Source of the DNA: Desulfobacteraceae bacterium
Lineage (GTDB): Bacteria > Desulfobacterota > Desulfobacteria > Desulfobacterales > Desulfobacteraceae
DNA length: 42,700 bases
Reading direction: 5' to 3'
Assembly: GCA_024225635.1 (NCBI GenBank)
Contig: JAAEMK010001291.1
Coordinates: forward strand, 1-42,700
The notes under the pieces are model-generated. The model was not told the DNA's origin and made no database searches. It was given only the letters and a program-made list of their open reading frames with translations. Numbering within the stretch: the first letter of the stretch is position 1; each line of letters opens with the position of its first letter. The translations under genes were made by a program, and so were the position numbers. Of this stretch, positions 16,999 to 24,220 are shown piece after piece.

Positions 16999-18099
16999 TT
17001 ATCTTCTTTCAGGGAACAGATTGAGGATTCCCTCTTTGGATGCCCGGCACACCCCCCGTTCCGTGATGAGCCCTGTGACAAGCCTTGCAGGGGTCACGTC
17101 AAAGGCGTGGTTGGCGCAGGGGCTTGCCGGGGGCGGCACCAGCACCTTTGCCAGGTTGCCGGCGTCATCCAGCCCCTGGATATAACGGATCTCGTCCGGG
17201 TCCCGCTCCTCGATGGGAATGTCAGCCACCCCGTTGTCCATCTCCCAGTCAATGGTGGAGGAGGGAAGGGCCACATAAAAGGGAATGTTGTTGTCCTTTG
17301 CGGCCAGGGCCTTGAGATAGGTGCCGATCTTGTTGGCAACGTCCCCGGTCCAGGTGGTCCTGTCCGTGCCGACGATCACAAGGTCCACCATTCCGTGCTG
17401 CATGAGGTGGCCGCCTGCATTGTCCGTGATCACCGTATGAGCGATGCCGTGCTTGCCGAGTTCCCAGGCCGTGAGCCTTGCCCCCTGGTTCAAAGGCCGG
17501 GTCTCGTCCACCCACACATGAATGTCGACGCCCTTGTCAAAGGCGGTGTACATGGGGGCCGTGGCCGTTCCATACTCAATGCAGGCAAGCCAGCCAGCAT
17601 TGCAGTGGGTGAGAATGTTGACCGGTCCCCCCCCCTTTTTCTTGATGATCTCCCGGATCAGGGCCAGGCCGTGCTCACCGATGAGCCGGCAGTTCTCCGC
17701 CTCCTCTTCCACGACGGCCAGGGCCTCTTCCAGGGCGGCAGCAAGCCGGGCGGCACGATCGGTCTTGTCAATGCAGGCCCCAAGGACCCTTTCAACCCCC
17801 CAGGCAAGGTTAACCGCCGTGGGACGGGCCGCCTTGACCCTGTCGCACTCCGCAATCAGGCGGTCGTCGTTGCACCCTTCATCCCGGAGAACGGCCGTAT
17901 AGACACCAAAGGCACCGGTGGCGCCGATCAGGGGCGCGCCACGGACAAACATCTCCTGGATGGCCTCGATCACATCATCCACGGTGTTGAGGTCCGCAAC
18001 AACCAACTCATGGGGCAGCATTCGCTGGTCGATCACCTTCGCAATTTTTAAATCAGCATCAAACCAGATGGGACGCATCTGGGTACCGTCAACAAGCAT
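16999..18099 (-). CDS. mtnA: S-methyl-5-thioribose-1-phosphate isomerase
   Basis: MtnA converts 5-methylthioribose-1-phosphate to methylthioribulose-1-phosphate in methylthioadenosine salvage. The 366-residue protein has the family motifs FVRGAPLIGATGAFGV (about 51-66), RPTAVNL, THCNAG with catalytic C166, and GTDRTTWTGDVANKIGTY with catalytic D246. The start at 18099 is chosen because AAAGGAGA precedes it, the N-terminus MLVDGTQMRPIWFD fits the family, and the longer in-frame extension to 18246 would cover a good promoter. mtnP, encoded divergently, makes its substrate. No mtnB, mtnC or mtnD is visible, so the later salvage steps must be elsewhere or differ. Confidence 0.92.
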   Translation of the reverse strand: MLVDGTQMRPIWFDADLKIAKVIDQRMLPHELVVADLNTVDDVIEAIQEMFVRGAPLIGATGAFGVYTAVLRDEGCNDDRLIAECDRVKAARPTAVNLAWGVERVLGACIDKTDRAARLAAALEEALAVVEEEAENCRLIGEHGLALIREIIKKKGGGPVNILTHCNAGWLACIEYGTATAPMYTAFDKGVDIHVWVDETRPLNQGARLTAWELGKHGIAHTVITDNAGGHLMQHGMVDLVIVGTDRTTWTGDVANKIGTYLKALAAKDNNIPFYVALPSSTIDWEMDNGVADIPIEERDPDEIRYIQGLDDAGNLAKVLVPPPASPCANHAFDVTPARLVTGLITERGVCRASKEGILNLFPERR

Positions 18100-18187
18100 T
18101 TGAATCTCCTTTCGATTCTTCGGGATCAGGGGCCGGGATGTGGAACAAACAGGGCACAAATCCGGCACAGGTACGATTTTGCGGCCC

Positions 18188-18215
18188 ATCATACCATTGT
18201 CGTTCCGGTCGTCAA
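18188..18215 (-). promoter_or_regulatory. Sigma-70 promoter of mtnA
   Basis: Reading the minus strand, TTGACG (18215-18210), a 16-nt spacer and TATGAT (18193-18188) follow each other, and a TGG just before the -10 gives an extended -10. The predicted start is near 18181, leaving an 80-nt leader before the ATG at 18099. Confidence 0.6.
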
Positions 18216-18239
18216 CGATTATGTTGCCCAACTCTTGCC

Positions 18240-18267
18240 TTGACAAAGGTTTTGGCCATCATATAAA
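18240..18267 (+). promoter_or_regulatory. Sigma-70 promoter of mtnP
   Basis: A perfect TTGACA (18240-18245), a 16-nt spacer and TATAAA (18262-18267) predict a start near 18274, some 75 nt before the mtnP ATG. It is back to back with the mtnA promoter. Confidence 0.7.
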
Positions 18268-18348
18268 ACCTAACATGATTTTTCGGGGCTCCCAGACAGA
18301 AACGGGGGCCAAAGATAACGGCGTGATACAAGGCAGGAGAACAACGGT

Positions 18349-19122
18349 ATGGTTAAGGTTGGCATCATCGGCGGATCCGGGCTGGATGACCCAAAAATTC
18401 TTCACAACTCCCGGGAGATGACGGTAACGACTCCCCATGGAAGCCCCACTTCCCCCCTCACCTGCGGAACCATCGACGGAATCGATGTGGTGATCATAGC
18501 AAGGCACGGACGAAATCACGATCTCAGCCCCACCCAGGTAAACAACCGGGCCAACATCTTTGCCCTCAAGGAGCAGGGGGTGACCGCGATTCTCTCCACC
18601 ACGGCCTGCGGCAGCCTGAGACAGGAGATCGACCGGGGGGATCTCGTGATCCTGGACCAGTTCATCGATTTTACCCGGTTCAGGAAAAACACCTTCCACG
18701 ACTCTTTTAAGAAAGGGGTGGTCCACACCTCCATGGCCGAGCCCTTTGACAAGGACCTGAGACGGCTGCTCTATCAGACCGCCGTTGACCAGGGGGTGAG
18801 GGTCCATGAAAAAGGAACGGTGGTGACCATTGAAGGCCCGCGCTTTTCAACAAGGGCCGAGTCAAAGATGTTCAGAATGTGGGGAGGGGACGTGATCAAC
18901 ATGTCCATCGCCCCTGAAGCAATGCTTGCCTGTGAGGCCGGCATCCCCTATGCCTCGGTGGCCATGTCCACGGACTACGACTGCTGGAAGGAGGATGAGG
19001 CGCCGGTTTCCTGGGAGGAGATCCTCGAGGTGTTCAACGCCAATGCACAGCGTGTAAAAGCGCTTTTAATCGCGGCCGTTTCCGGGCTAAAAAATAATTA
19101 TGGACGTTCGCAATCGAATTGA
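18349..19122 (+). CDS. mtnP: S-methyl-5'-thioadenosine phosphorylase
   Basis: MtnP splits methylthioadenosine with phosphate into adenine and 5-methylthioribose-1-phosphate. The 257-residue protein shows the nucleoside phosphorylase class II motifs: GIIGGSGLDD at the N-terminus (phosphate loop), ARHGRNH, STTACGSLR, EGPRFSTRAES, DVINMS and MSTDYDCWK. The last two form the base and methylthio pocket and favour MTA over inosine or guanosine. An AGGAGA ribosome site precedes the ATG. Its two products are handled by the neighbours: adenine by apt downstream and the sugar phosphate by the divergent mtnA. Confidence 0.93.
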   Translation: MVKVGIIGGSGLDDPKILHNSREMTVTTPHGSPTSPLTCGTIDGIDVVIIARHGRNHDLSPTQVNNRANIFALKEQGVTAILSTTACGSLRQEIDRGDLVILDQFIDFTRFRKNTFHDSFKKGVVHTSMAEPFDKDLRRLLYQTAVDQGVRVHEKGTVVTIEGPRFSTRAESKMFRMWGGDVINMSIAPEAMLACEAGIPYASVAMSTDYDCWKEDEAPVSWEEILEVFNANAQRVKALLIAAVSGLKNNYGRSQSN

Positions 19123-19197
19123 TACCAGCGTTGCCGATTATAATTAAAAACCGAGCTCAATTCAGATACGATGAGCGAAAAACAACCAGGTGAGACA

Positions 19198-19719
19198 ATG
19201 GATATAAAGAGCAAAATACGATCAATACCGGGCTGGCCCATCGAAGGGGTGACCTTCCGGGATATTACAACCCTGATGCAGAATCCCGACGCAAACAGAA
19301 AAGCCACGGACATCTTTTTTGACCGGTACAAAAACATGGATATCGACAAGGTCGTTGGGATCGATGCCAGGGGATTCGTCTTTGGCGCCATCCTGGCCCA
19401 CCAGCTCCACGTGGGATTCATACCCGTGCGGAAAAAGGGCAAACTGCCCCACAAGACCATCAGCGAGTCCTACAGCCTCGAGTACGGCCAGGACACCCTG
19501 GAGATCCACGAGGATGCCATTGACAAAGGGGAACGGGTGGTGATCATGGACGATCTCATTGCCACGGGCGGCACCATCGGCGCCACGGTGAAACTCGTGG
19601 AGAAGATCGGCGGCGACATCGTGGAGTGTGCCTTTGTGGTGGAGCTTCCCGATCTCAACGGCAGGGAAAAGCTGAACGGCCACAAGATCTTCTCCATCGT
19701 CGAGTTTGAAGGAGACTGA
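19198..19719 (+). CDS. apt: Adenine phosphoribosyltransferase
   Basis: Apt converts adenine and PRPP to AMP. The protein has the PRPP-binding motif VVIMDDLIATGGTIGA and the GIDARGFVFG and RKKGKLP segments usual in bacterial Apt. The start at 19198 (MDIKSKIRSIPGWP) gives 173 residues, a normal length, and has AGGTGAG just upstream. An alternative in-frame ATG at 19171 has no good ribosome site. It lies about 75 bp behind mtnP and recovers the adenine that MtnP releases. A TATAAT at 19139-19144 might add a second promoter, but its -35 spacing is poor. Confidence 0.93.
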   Translation: MDIKSKIRSIPGWPIEGVTFRDITTLMQNPDANRKATDIFFDRYKNMDIDKVVGIDARGFVFGAILAHQLHVGFIPVRKKGKLPHKTISESYSLEYGQDTLEIHEDAIDKGERVVIMDDLIATGGTIGATVKLVEKIGGDIVECAFVVELPDLNGREKLNGHKIFSIVEFEGD

Positions 19720-19732
19720 TAGGTTTTTTCAG

Positions 19733-19764
19733 CGCCATTGCCCCGGTTGGGTGGGGCAATGGCG
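19733..19764. terminator. Hairpin between the convergent apt and methyltransferase genes
   Basis: A perfect 12-bp stem pairs CGCCATTGCCCC (19733-19744) with GGGGCAATGGCG (19753-19764) around an 8-nt loop, 13 nt beyond the apt stop and 14 nt beyond the minus-strand stop. Neither side has a clear T-tract, so it is a probable shared end structure rather than a textbook intrinsic terminator. Confidence 0.6.
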
Positions 19765-19778
19765 TGGTGAAACAACGA

Positions 19779-20579
19779 TCAAGCCTTGATCTTTCCGGCC
19801 CTGACGCCCTTTAAATAGTTCATGCAGAAGTTGTCGTTGCCCTTGAGCATCTCACAGGTGTTGAGCACCGCCATGATTTCGGTGTCCAGGGGATCCATGA
19901 TGGCTGAATCAAACCCGTGGGCCATCATCAGGGCAAGGAAGTTCCGGTTGATGATCTTTCGCTGGGGAAGTCCGTAGGAGATGTTGGACAGCCCCCCGGT
20001 GGTGTGAACCCCGGAAAGATCCGTCATGATGGCCTGAACCGCCTCCATGGCGATGTTGCCGTTGTTGGCGTCGACGCTCATGGGCTGGATCAGGGGATCG
20101 ATGAAGATGTCGTCCCGTTTCATGCCGATCTTCTCAAGCTCCTCCACGAGTTTGGTGGCCCTGCCAACGATGTCGGCGACCGACTTGGGCATGCCGGAAT
20201 CGTCCATGCACAGCGCTATGACCTTGCACTCCTTGCCGTCGAGAAAAGGCATCATGGCATCGAACCGGTCTTTCTCAAGGCTGATGGAGTTGACCATGGG
20301 GGTCTTGTCCACCATGGCGTAGGCCATCTCCAGGATGGCGGGATCCGGGCTGTCCAGGCAGAGGGGAAGGTCGGTACCCTCCTGGACCACCTCCAGGAGC
20401 CACTTCATATCCTCCTCTTCATGGCCGATGCGGGCCCCGGCATTCACGTCGATGTAGGTGGCGCCACATGCCTGCTGGTTTTTGACATCTTCCCTGATAT
20501 AGTCGGCATCCCTGTCAATGACCGCCGCCTGAACCTTTTTCAGGGTGGTGTTGATTCTCTCTCCAATGACTGTAAACAT
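19779..20579 (-). CDS. Methyltetrahydrofolate:corrinoid protein methyltransferase (AcsE/MtrH/MetH pterin-binding type)
   Basis: The 266-residue TIM-barrel protein of the pterin-binding (DHPS-like) family starts FTVIGERINTT and keeps the family segments DVNAGAR, LCLDSPDPAILE, MVNSISLE, DDIFIDPLIQPMSVD, TGGLSNISYGLP and INRNFLALMMAHGFDSAIMDPLD. These resemble AcsE and the MtgA-like enzymes of MttB systems, which move a methyl group between a corrinoid protein and tetrahydrofolate. It is the last gene of the mttB operon and would hand the methyl from the corrinoid protein to THF. The product, methyl-THF, is the substrate of the MetF/Hdr genes at 36830-42700. The start has GGAGAAG upstream. Confidence 0.88.
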   Translation of the reverse strand: MFTVIGERINTTLKKVQAAVIDRDADYIREDVKNQQACGATYIDVNAGARIGHEEEDMKWLLEVVQEGTDLPLCLDSPDPAILEMAYAMVDKTPMVNSISLEKDRFDAMMPFLDGKECKVIALCMDDSGMPKSVADIVGRATKLVEELEKIGMKRDDIFIDPLIQPMSVDANNGNIAMEAVQAIMTDLSGVHTTGGLSNISYGLPQRKIINRNFLALMMAHGFDSAIMDPLDTEIMAVLNTCEMLKGNDNFCMNYLKGVRAGKIKA

Positions 20580-20605
20580 GGGTATCTTCTCCGGTTAATG
20601 GTTTT

Positions 20606-20803
20606 CTATGCTGATTTCCTGAGCAGGGTCTTGGCAAGCTTGCTTGCGGAACCCGCATCCGGGGCATATCCGTCCGCACCGATCTCGTCCGCAAAGGTCT
20701 GATTCACGGGCGCGCCCTTATCAAGGGCCTCCTTCACAAGGGTTTCAAGTTTTTCACCGTCTCCTGTGAGCAGTACCTCCAAAAGTTCTTTGTAATCAGA
20801 CAT
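20606..20803 (-). CDS. Corrinoid-protein remnant lacking the B12-binding domain (65 aa)
   Basis: This small frame has a good ribosome site (GGAGAA before the ATG at 20803) and a normal stop. Residues 1-28 (DYKELLEVLLTGDGEKLETL, then VKEALDKG) look like the start of the helical cap of MtbC/MttC-type corrinoid proteins. Residues 29-65 (APVNQTFADEIGADGYAPDA, then a helix ending LAKTLLRKSA) look like the extreme C-terminus of the same family, where GGAPV-FADEIGADGYA-DA is typical. The roughly 140 residues that should lie between, including the DxHxxG cobalamin ligand, are absent, in frame. It sits exactly where the operon's corrinoid protein belongs. It may be a deletion derivative, a small regulatory or scaffold protein, or an assembly error. 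Confidence 0.75.
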   Translation of the reverse strand: MSDYKELLEVLLTGDGEKLETLVKEALDKGAPVNQTFADEIGADGYAPDAGSASKLAKTLLRKSA

Positions 20804-20847
20804 CTGGTTCTCCATTTAAAATCGTTTAATATTTTTGCGGCCGTTAA

Positions 20848-20867
20848 GGAAAGGCGCTTACCTTTCC
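20848..20867 (-). other. Small hairpin between mttB-like and the corrinoid remnant
   Basis: A 7-bp perfect stem, GGAAAGG and CCTTTCC, encloses a 6-nt loop in the 114-bp gap after the mttB-like stop. There is no T-tract, so it is more likely an RNA processing or stability element than a terminator. Confidence 0.35.
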
Positions 20868-20917
20868 ATGGGCCATGGGCTGTGTTAATTAACGTTCCCG
20901 GCCAAAAGGCGAGTTTG

Positions 20918-22333
20918 TCAGGCCTTGGCCGCGATATACGCCTTGAGATCCTTTTCAACGGCAGGATCGATGTCGGGCTTCACATAGGCGGCAAGGCGAT
21001 CCTTGACATGTTTTTCCGCCGCCTTTATGACATCCGCCCTTCCGTTGCCGTTCCACTTCTCATAGGTTTCCCGGACCGATACCTTTGGCATGAAAAATTC
21101 AGTCCGGCACCGTTTGGCCGTCATGGGCTCCATGAGAAAGCTGCCGCCGCAGCCGACCCGGTCGATGGCATCGAGGGCCAGGGTTTCATCGCTGATCTCC
21201 ACCGGGGAAACGGCCCGTTTCACCATGCCGCCGATCTCCTCATCCAGGACAAACTTTTCAAAGCTCATCTCCGTGTAGGAACCGAGGATGCCGCAGGCCT
21301 GGTGCATGTAGTGGGCGCCCGATGCAAGGCTCAGGGCGATGTTGAGGGAAGATTCGATTCCCGCCTGCATGTCCGGGAAATGGGCATCGGTCAAGCCCCC
21401 GCCGTACCGGCAGGGAAGACCGTAATACCGGGACATCTGGGTTGATATGGCCATGAGCTTGACAAGCTCGGGGCTTCCGATGGAGGCGCTGCAAAAACGA
21501 AGGTCCGCCGAACAGGAGGTGCCGCCGAACACACAGGGCACCCCGGGGTTGACCAGCTGGGCCAGGACGATGCCGGCCAGGCTTTCGGCCATCTCAAGGA
21601 CGGCGGTGCCGGCCAGGGTGATGGGACCGCTCAGGCCCGCCATGACCATGCTTGAGATAAGAAGCGCCTGTCCGCCCCGGGCCAGCTCGATCAAGCCGCC
21701 CGCGGCTTCCGGGGTGTAGGTAAGGGGGGAGGTGGGGTTGATCGATACGATGGAAACCGGGGACGCCGTGGCCGCCTCCCGGCTGCCCCAGACAATGGAT
21801 GCCATCTCCAGGGTCTCTATGGCGTTCTCCCGGGAGCAGGGATTTGTGGTAACAGGCATGTCGCTCATGGTGAAGCAGGCGGCAAGAAGCTCTGCCGTGG
21901 CTGTCCCGGGATCGATATCCTTGGGCGGCACCATGGAGCTTGCGATCATGTCAAGATGGGGGGAAGTCTGAACAAGCTTGCAGAGATTATCGGCATCCGC
22001 CATGGTGGCGGCGCGGCTGTCGCCTGCGGCATCAACGATGAACGGAGCACCCCAGCCCGGACTCAGGACAAAATGCTCCCCTCCGATCCGGACCGATTTT
22101 TCAGGGTTCCTGGCACGGATGGTAAATTCGGACGGTGCCGTCTTCAGCGCGTTCATCACCTGCTCTTCCTCGAAGAACACCTTGTTTCCATCCACCCGGA
22201 AACCGTTCTGCCTGAAGATCTCCACGGCTTCGGGTTCGTTGAAGAGGACCCCGGTCCTGTTCAGGACCTCCATACAAGCACTGTGCAAACGTTCCGTCCG
22301 GGCCCTGTCAAGGGACTGCAACCTGTTCAGCAT
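20918..22333 (-). CDS. MttB-superfamily methylamine-type methyltransferase, non-pyrrolysine
   Basis: The protein matches the trimethylamine methyltransferase (MttB) superfamily over its whole length (about 471 residues from the ATG at 22333, which has AAAGGAG upstream; a GTG at 22375 is an alternative). The frame is read without any TAG, so it belongs to the non-pyrrolysine group, whose known members demethylate quaternary amines such as glycine betaine, proline betaine or carnitine. Family landmarks include the N-terminal RLHSACMEVLNRTGVLF, PGWGAPFIVD, TNPCSRENAIE, INPTSPLTY and GGLTDAHFPD near the usual pyrrolysine position. It transfers a methyl to a cobalt corrinoid protein. The substrate cannot be told. 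A sigma-54 promoter and enhancer-like sites lie upstream. Confidence 0.88.
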   Translation of the reverse strand: MLNRLQSLDRARTERLHSACMEVLNRTGVLFNEPEAVEIFRQNGFRVDGNKVFFEEEQVMNALKTAPSEFTIRARNPEKSVRIGGEHFVLSPGWGAPFIVDAAGDSRAATMADADNLCKLVQTSPHLDMIASSMVPPKDIDPGTATAELLAACFTMSDMPVTTNPCSRENAIETLEMASIVWGSREAATASPVSIVSINPTSPLTYTPEAAGGLIELARGGQALLISSMVMAGLSGPITLAGTAVLEMAESLAGIVLAQLVNPGVPCVFGGTSCSADLRFCSASIGSPELVKLMAISTQMSRYYGLPCRYGGGLTDAHFPDMQAGIESSLNIALSLASGAHYMHQACGILGSYTEMSFEKFVLDEEIGGMVKRAVSPVEISDETLALDAIDRVGCGGSFLMEPMTAKRCRTEFFMPKVSVRETYEKWNGNGRADVIKAAEKHVKDRLAAYVKPDIDPAVEKDLKAYIAAKA

Positions 22334-22427
22334 AATCTGGCAACTCCTTTGGTTTTGTTTCAACCCGTTGCTCACGGGCTTTGTTACTCCTCAAAAACGC
22401 CGTCTCGTCTATTTTTCAGTAAAACAG

Positions 22428-22443
22428 AGCAACTTGCGTGCCA
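22428..22443 (-). promoter_or_regulatory. Sigma-54 promoter of the mttB-like operon
   Basis: On the minus strand the sequence reads TGGCACG, four bases (CAAG), TTGCT, a complete match to the sigma-54 -24/-12 consensus. The predicted start is about 22417, giving a leader of roughly 84 nt before the ATG at 22333. The divergent gene encodes a sigma-54 activator. Confidence 0.88.
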
Positions 22444-22518
22444 AAAACGGGGTTCCCCCCGGGGAAGGGGATAGAACGGCGCTGTGCCGGATTATTGGTC
22501 ATGACAGCCCCCCGGCGA

Positions 22519-22538
22519 TTGATGCAAAAACGCATCAA
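22519..22538. promoter_or_regulatory. Dyad operator 1 (enhancer-like site)
   Basis: TTGATGCAAAAACGCATCAA is a 7+6+7 perfect dyad, the most complete of three related sites with core ATGC-N6-GCATCA. Its centre lies about 112 bp upstream of the predicted sigma-54 start, a usual place for an activator binding site. Confidence 0.7.
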
Positions 22539-22591
22539 CAAACAGCTGAAAAGCGCTGTATGCGGCCTTTTAGGAGAGGTAAAACCGGAAA

Positions 22592-22607
22592 ATGCGTTTT
22601 TGCATCA
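22592..22607. promoter_or_regulatory. Dyad operator 2
   Basis: The core ATGC-N6-GCATCA recurs with spacer GTTTTT, starting exactly 70 bp from the core of site 1. The left outer bases are not conserved, so it is probably a weaker site. Confidence 0.65.
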
Positions 22608-22661
22608 CGGCTAAAAACGGCAGTGCCCGGCCCCCGGTTGGTTCCAGGAGGGGCAAACCCA

Positions 22662-22677
22662 ATGCAATTTTGCATCA
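22662..22677. promoter_or_regulatory. Dyad operator 3
   Basis: The core ATGC-N6-GCATCA recurs again with spacer AATTTT, exactly 70 bp from site 2. It also lies about 30 bp upstream of the -35 of the activator's own likely promoter and could serve autoregulation. Confidence 0.65.
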
Positions 22678-22706
22678 AAAGCAATGGACTTTGGCGGGGA
22701 TTAAGA

Positions 22707-22735
22707 TTGACTTGCCCTCCTCCATTAGTTATTTT
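22707..22735 (+). promoter_or_regulatory. Sigma-70-like promoter of the activator gene
   Basis: TTGACT (22707-22712), a 17-nt spacer and TATTTT (22730-22735) predict a start near 22742. It lies downstream of the longest possible activator start, which supports the ATG at 22877. Confidence 0.5.
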
Positions 22736-22876
22736 GGGCGCTTAGCGGAATATCGAGATGGTTGGGATTCTTTGAATTTGTTTCCCGTGATCCCAAGGAA
22801 AAGAACAGGATGTACAGTCATTCGGATATGTTCAACAATACAAGGCGCCGGTTTCGTTCAGGCCAAGGATGTGACA

Positions 22877-24220
22877 ATGGACCAGATTCTTAATTCTTCG
22901 CCGGACGGCATCTGGATATGGGACGGGTTCGGCCGGGTGATCGCGGTGAACAAGACCGCGGAGAAGTTAGGCGCGGTCAAGGAGAGCGCCTTGATCGGCA
23001 AATGTTACCTCGAACTGATCAGGGACGGGATTTACGACCATTCCGTGGCCCACAATATATTCAGGACCAAAAAAAAGGCCGTGGTCCGGGCGGAGGCCAT
23101 GCGGACCGGGATCGTGACAATCAACACCGGCACCCCCCACGTGGACGACCGGGGGGAGATTTTCCGCATCGTGGTCAAGGAACAGGATATCTCCCGCCTG
23201 AACCCTGGGGAGACCCGGCGGATCAAGGCCGAAACGGATGAGGAATTCACCGATCCCGGCATGGTCCGGCTCGGTCCCCATGAAGTAGTGGCCGGGAACC
23301 CCAGGTACCGGCAGGTCCTGGGAACAAGCTTCAAGCTTGCCGGCTCCGGGGTCTCAAAGATCCTTGTCCTGGGAGACTCCGGCACGGGCAAGGGCCTTCT
23401 GGCAAAGCTGATCCACGAAAAGAGCCCCAGGAGAGACAACTCCTTTGTCCAGCTCAACTGCGCCGCAGTTCCGGAGAACCTGCTGGAGGCCGAGCTGTTC
23501 GGTTACGAGGACGGGGCCTTCACCGGCGCCAGAAAGCAGGGCAAGGCCGGGCTGTTCGAAATCGCCCATGGGGGCACCCTGTTTCTGGATGAGATCGGGG
23601 AGCTTCCCCTGTCCCTCCAGGCAAAACTGTTGAAATACCTGGACGATTTTCAGATCACCCGGCTCGGCGGCACCCGGGCGAAAAAGGTCGACTGCACGGT
23701 GATCGCGGCCACCAACCGTGACCCCAGGGCCCTTGTTGCCCAAGGCAGGTTCCGGGAGGATCTTCTCTACCGGATCAACGCCTTCACCGTCAGGATTCCA
23801 CCCCTGAAGGATCGCCCCGAGGACATCTTCGGGCTTGTGACCCACTATCTTGACAAATACAACCACCGGTACGGCCGGCATCGATGCATCTCTCCCCAGC
23901 TGATCGGCCAGCTCCGGTCCTACCCGTTTCCCGGTAATGTGCGCGAGCTGAAAAACATCATCAAACGGATCGTGGTCCTGGGCGAAACCGATGCCCTGGA
24001 CGAGGGCATCTTAAATATTATGGGGCGCCAGCCCCCAAAGGCGTCGGCGTGCTTTCTCAAGGAGCAGATGCATGACTTTGAAAAAAAGATATTGATCAAG
24101 GCCATGTCCCTTAACACCACCACCCGGGCCATGGGCGAATACCTGGGGATTGACCAGTCAAGTGTGGTGAGGAAGTTGAAAAAACACGGGCTTGCACTCA
24201 AAAAGAAGCAGGGCCTTTAA
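22877..24220 (+). CDS. Sigma-54-dependent transcriptional activator with PAS sensor domain
   Basis: From the ATG at 22877 (AAGGA upstream, PAS domain starting at once) the protein has 447 residues. A PAS domain spans about 3-105. The AAA+ domain has Walker A GDSGTGKG (166-173), the sigma-54 contact loop GAFTGA (213-218), Walker [12 protein letters not shown] (232-242) and an arginine-finger region ([11 protein letters not shown]). A Fis-type helix-turn-helix ends the protein ([25 protein letters not shown]). There is no receiver domain, so the PAS probably senses a ligand directly. It is divergent from the mttB-like operon, which has a sigma-54 promoter and three dyads, and is its obvious candidate activator. 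Its stop directly abuts that of the amidohydrolase. Confidence 0.93.
   Translation: MDQILNSSPDGIWIWDGFGRVIAVNKTAEKLGAVKESALIGKCYLELIRDGIYDHSVAHNIFRTKKKAVVRAEAMRTGIVTINTGTPHVDDRGEIFRIVVKEQDISRLNPGETRRIKAETDEEFTDPGMVRLGPHEVVAGNPRYRQVLGTSFKLAGSGVSKILVLGDSGTGKGLLAKLIHEKSPRRDNSFVQLNCAAVPENLLEAELFGYEDGAFTGARKQGKAGLFEIAHGGTLFLDEIGELPLSLQAKLLKYLDDFQITRLGGTRAKKVDCTVIAATNRDPRALVAQGRFREDLLYRINAFTVRIPPLKDRPEDIFGLVTHYLDKYNHRYGRHRCISPQLIGQLRSYPFPGNVRELKNIIKRIVVLGETDALDEGILNIMGRQPPKASACFLKEQMHDFEKKILIKAMSLNTTTRAMGEYLGIDQSSVVRKLKKHGLALKKKQGL

Larger units (their letters stand above)
22334..22876. other. 543-bp divergent control region of the methyltransferase operon and its activator
   Basis: No gene is called here. 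Reading left to right, the region holds a sigma-54 promoter on the minus strand (22428-22443), three dyad sites at exact 70-bp spacing (22522-22537, 22592-22607, 22662-22677) and a sigma-70-like promoter on the plus strand (22707-22735). The activator frame is open in this region up to 22592, but that extension covers the dyads and promoter and has no domain, so it is treated as non-coding. Confidence 0.7.

Noticed and set aside
18100-18246. 49-residue N-terminal extension of MtnA with a CPVC motif
   Set aside because: The ATG at 18099 has a strong ribosome site and family-typical N-terminus, and a promoter lies inside the extension.
20918-22375. Pyrrolysine-containing MttB
   Set aside because: The reading frame contains no in-frame TAG and runs to a normal stop, so pyrrolysine is not needed.
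22592-22876. Long N-terminal extension of the sigma-54 activator
   Set aside because: It overlaps two dyad sites and a sigma-70-like promoter, has no domain, and the ATG at 22877 has a good ribosome site right before the PAS domain.
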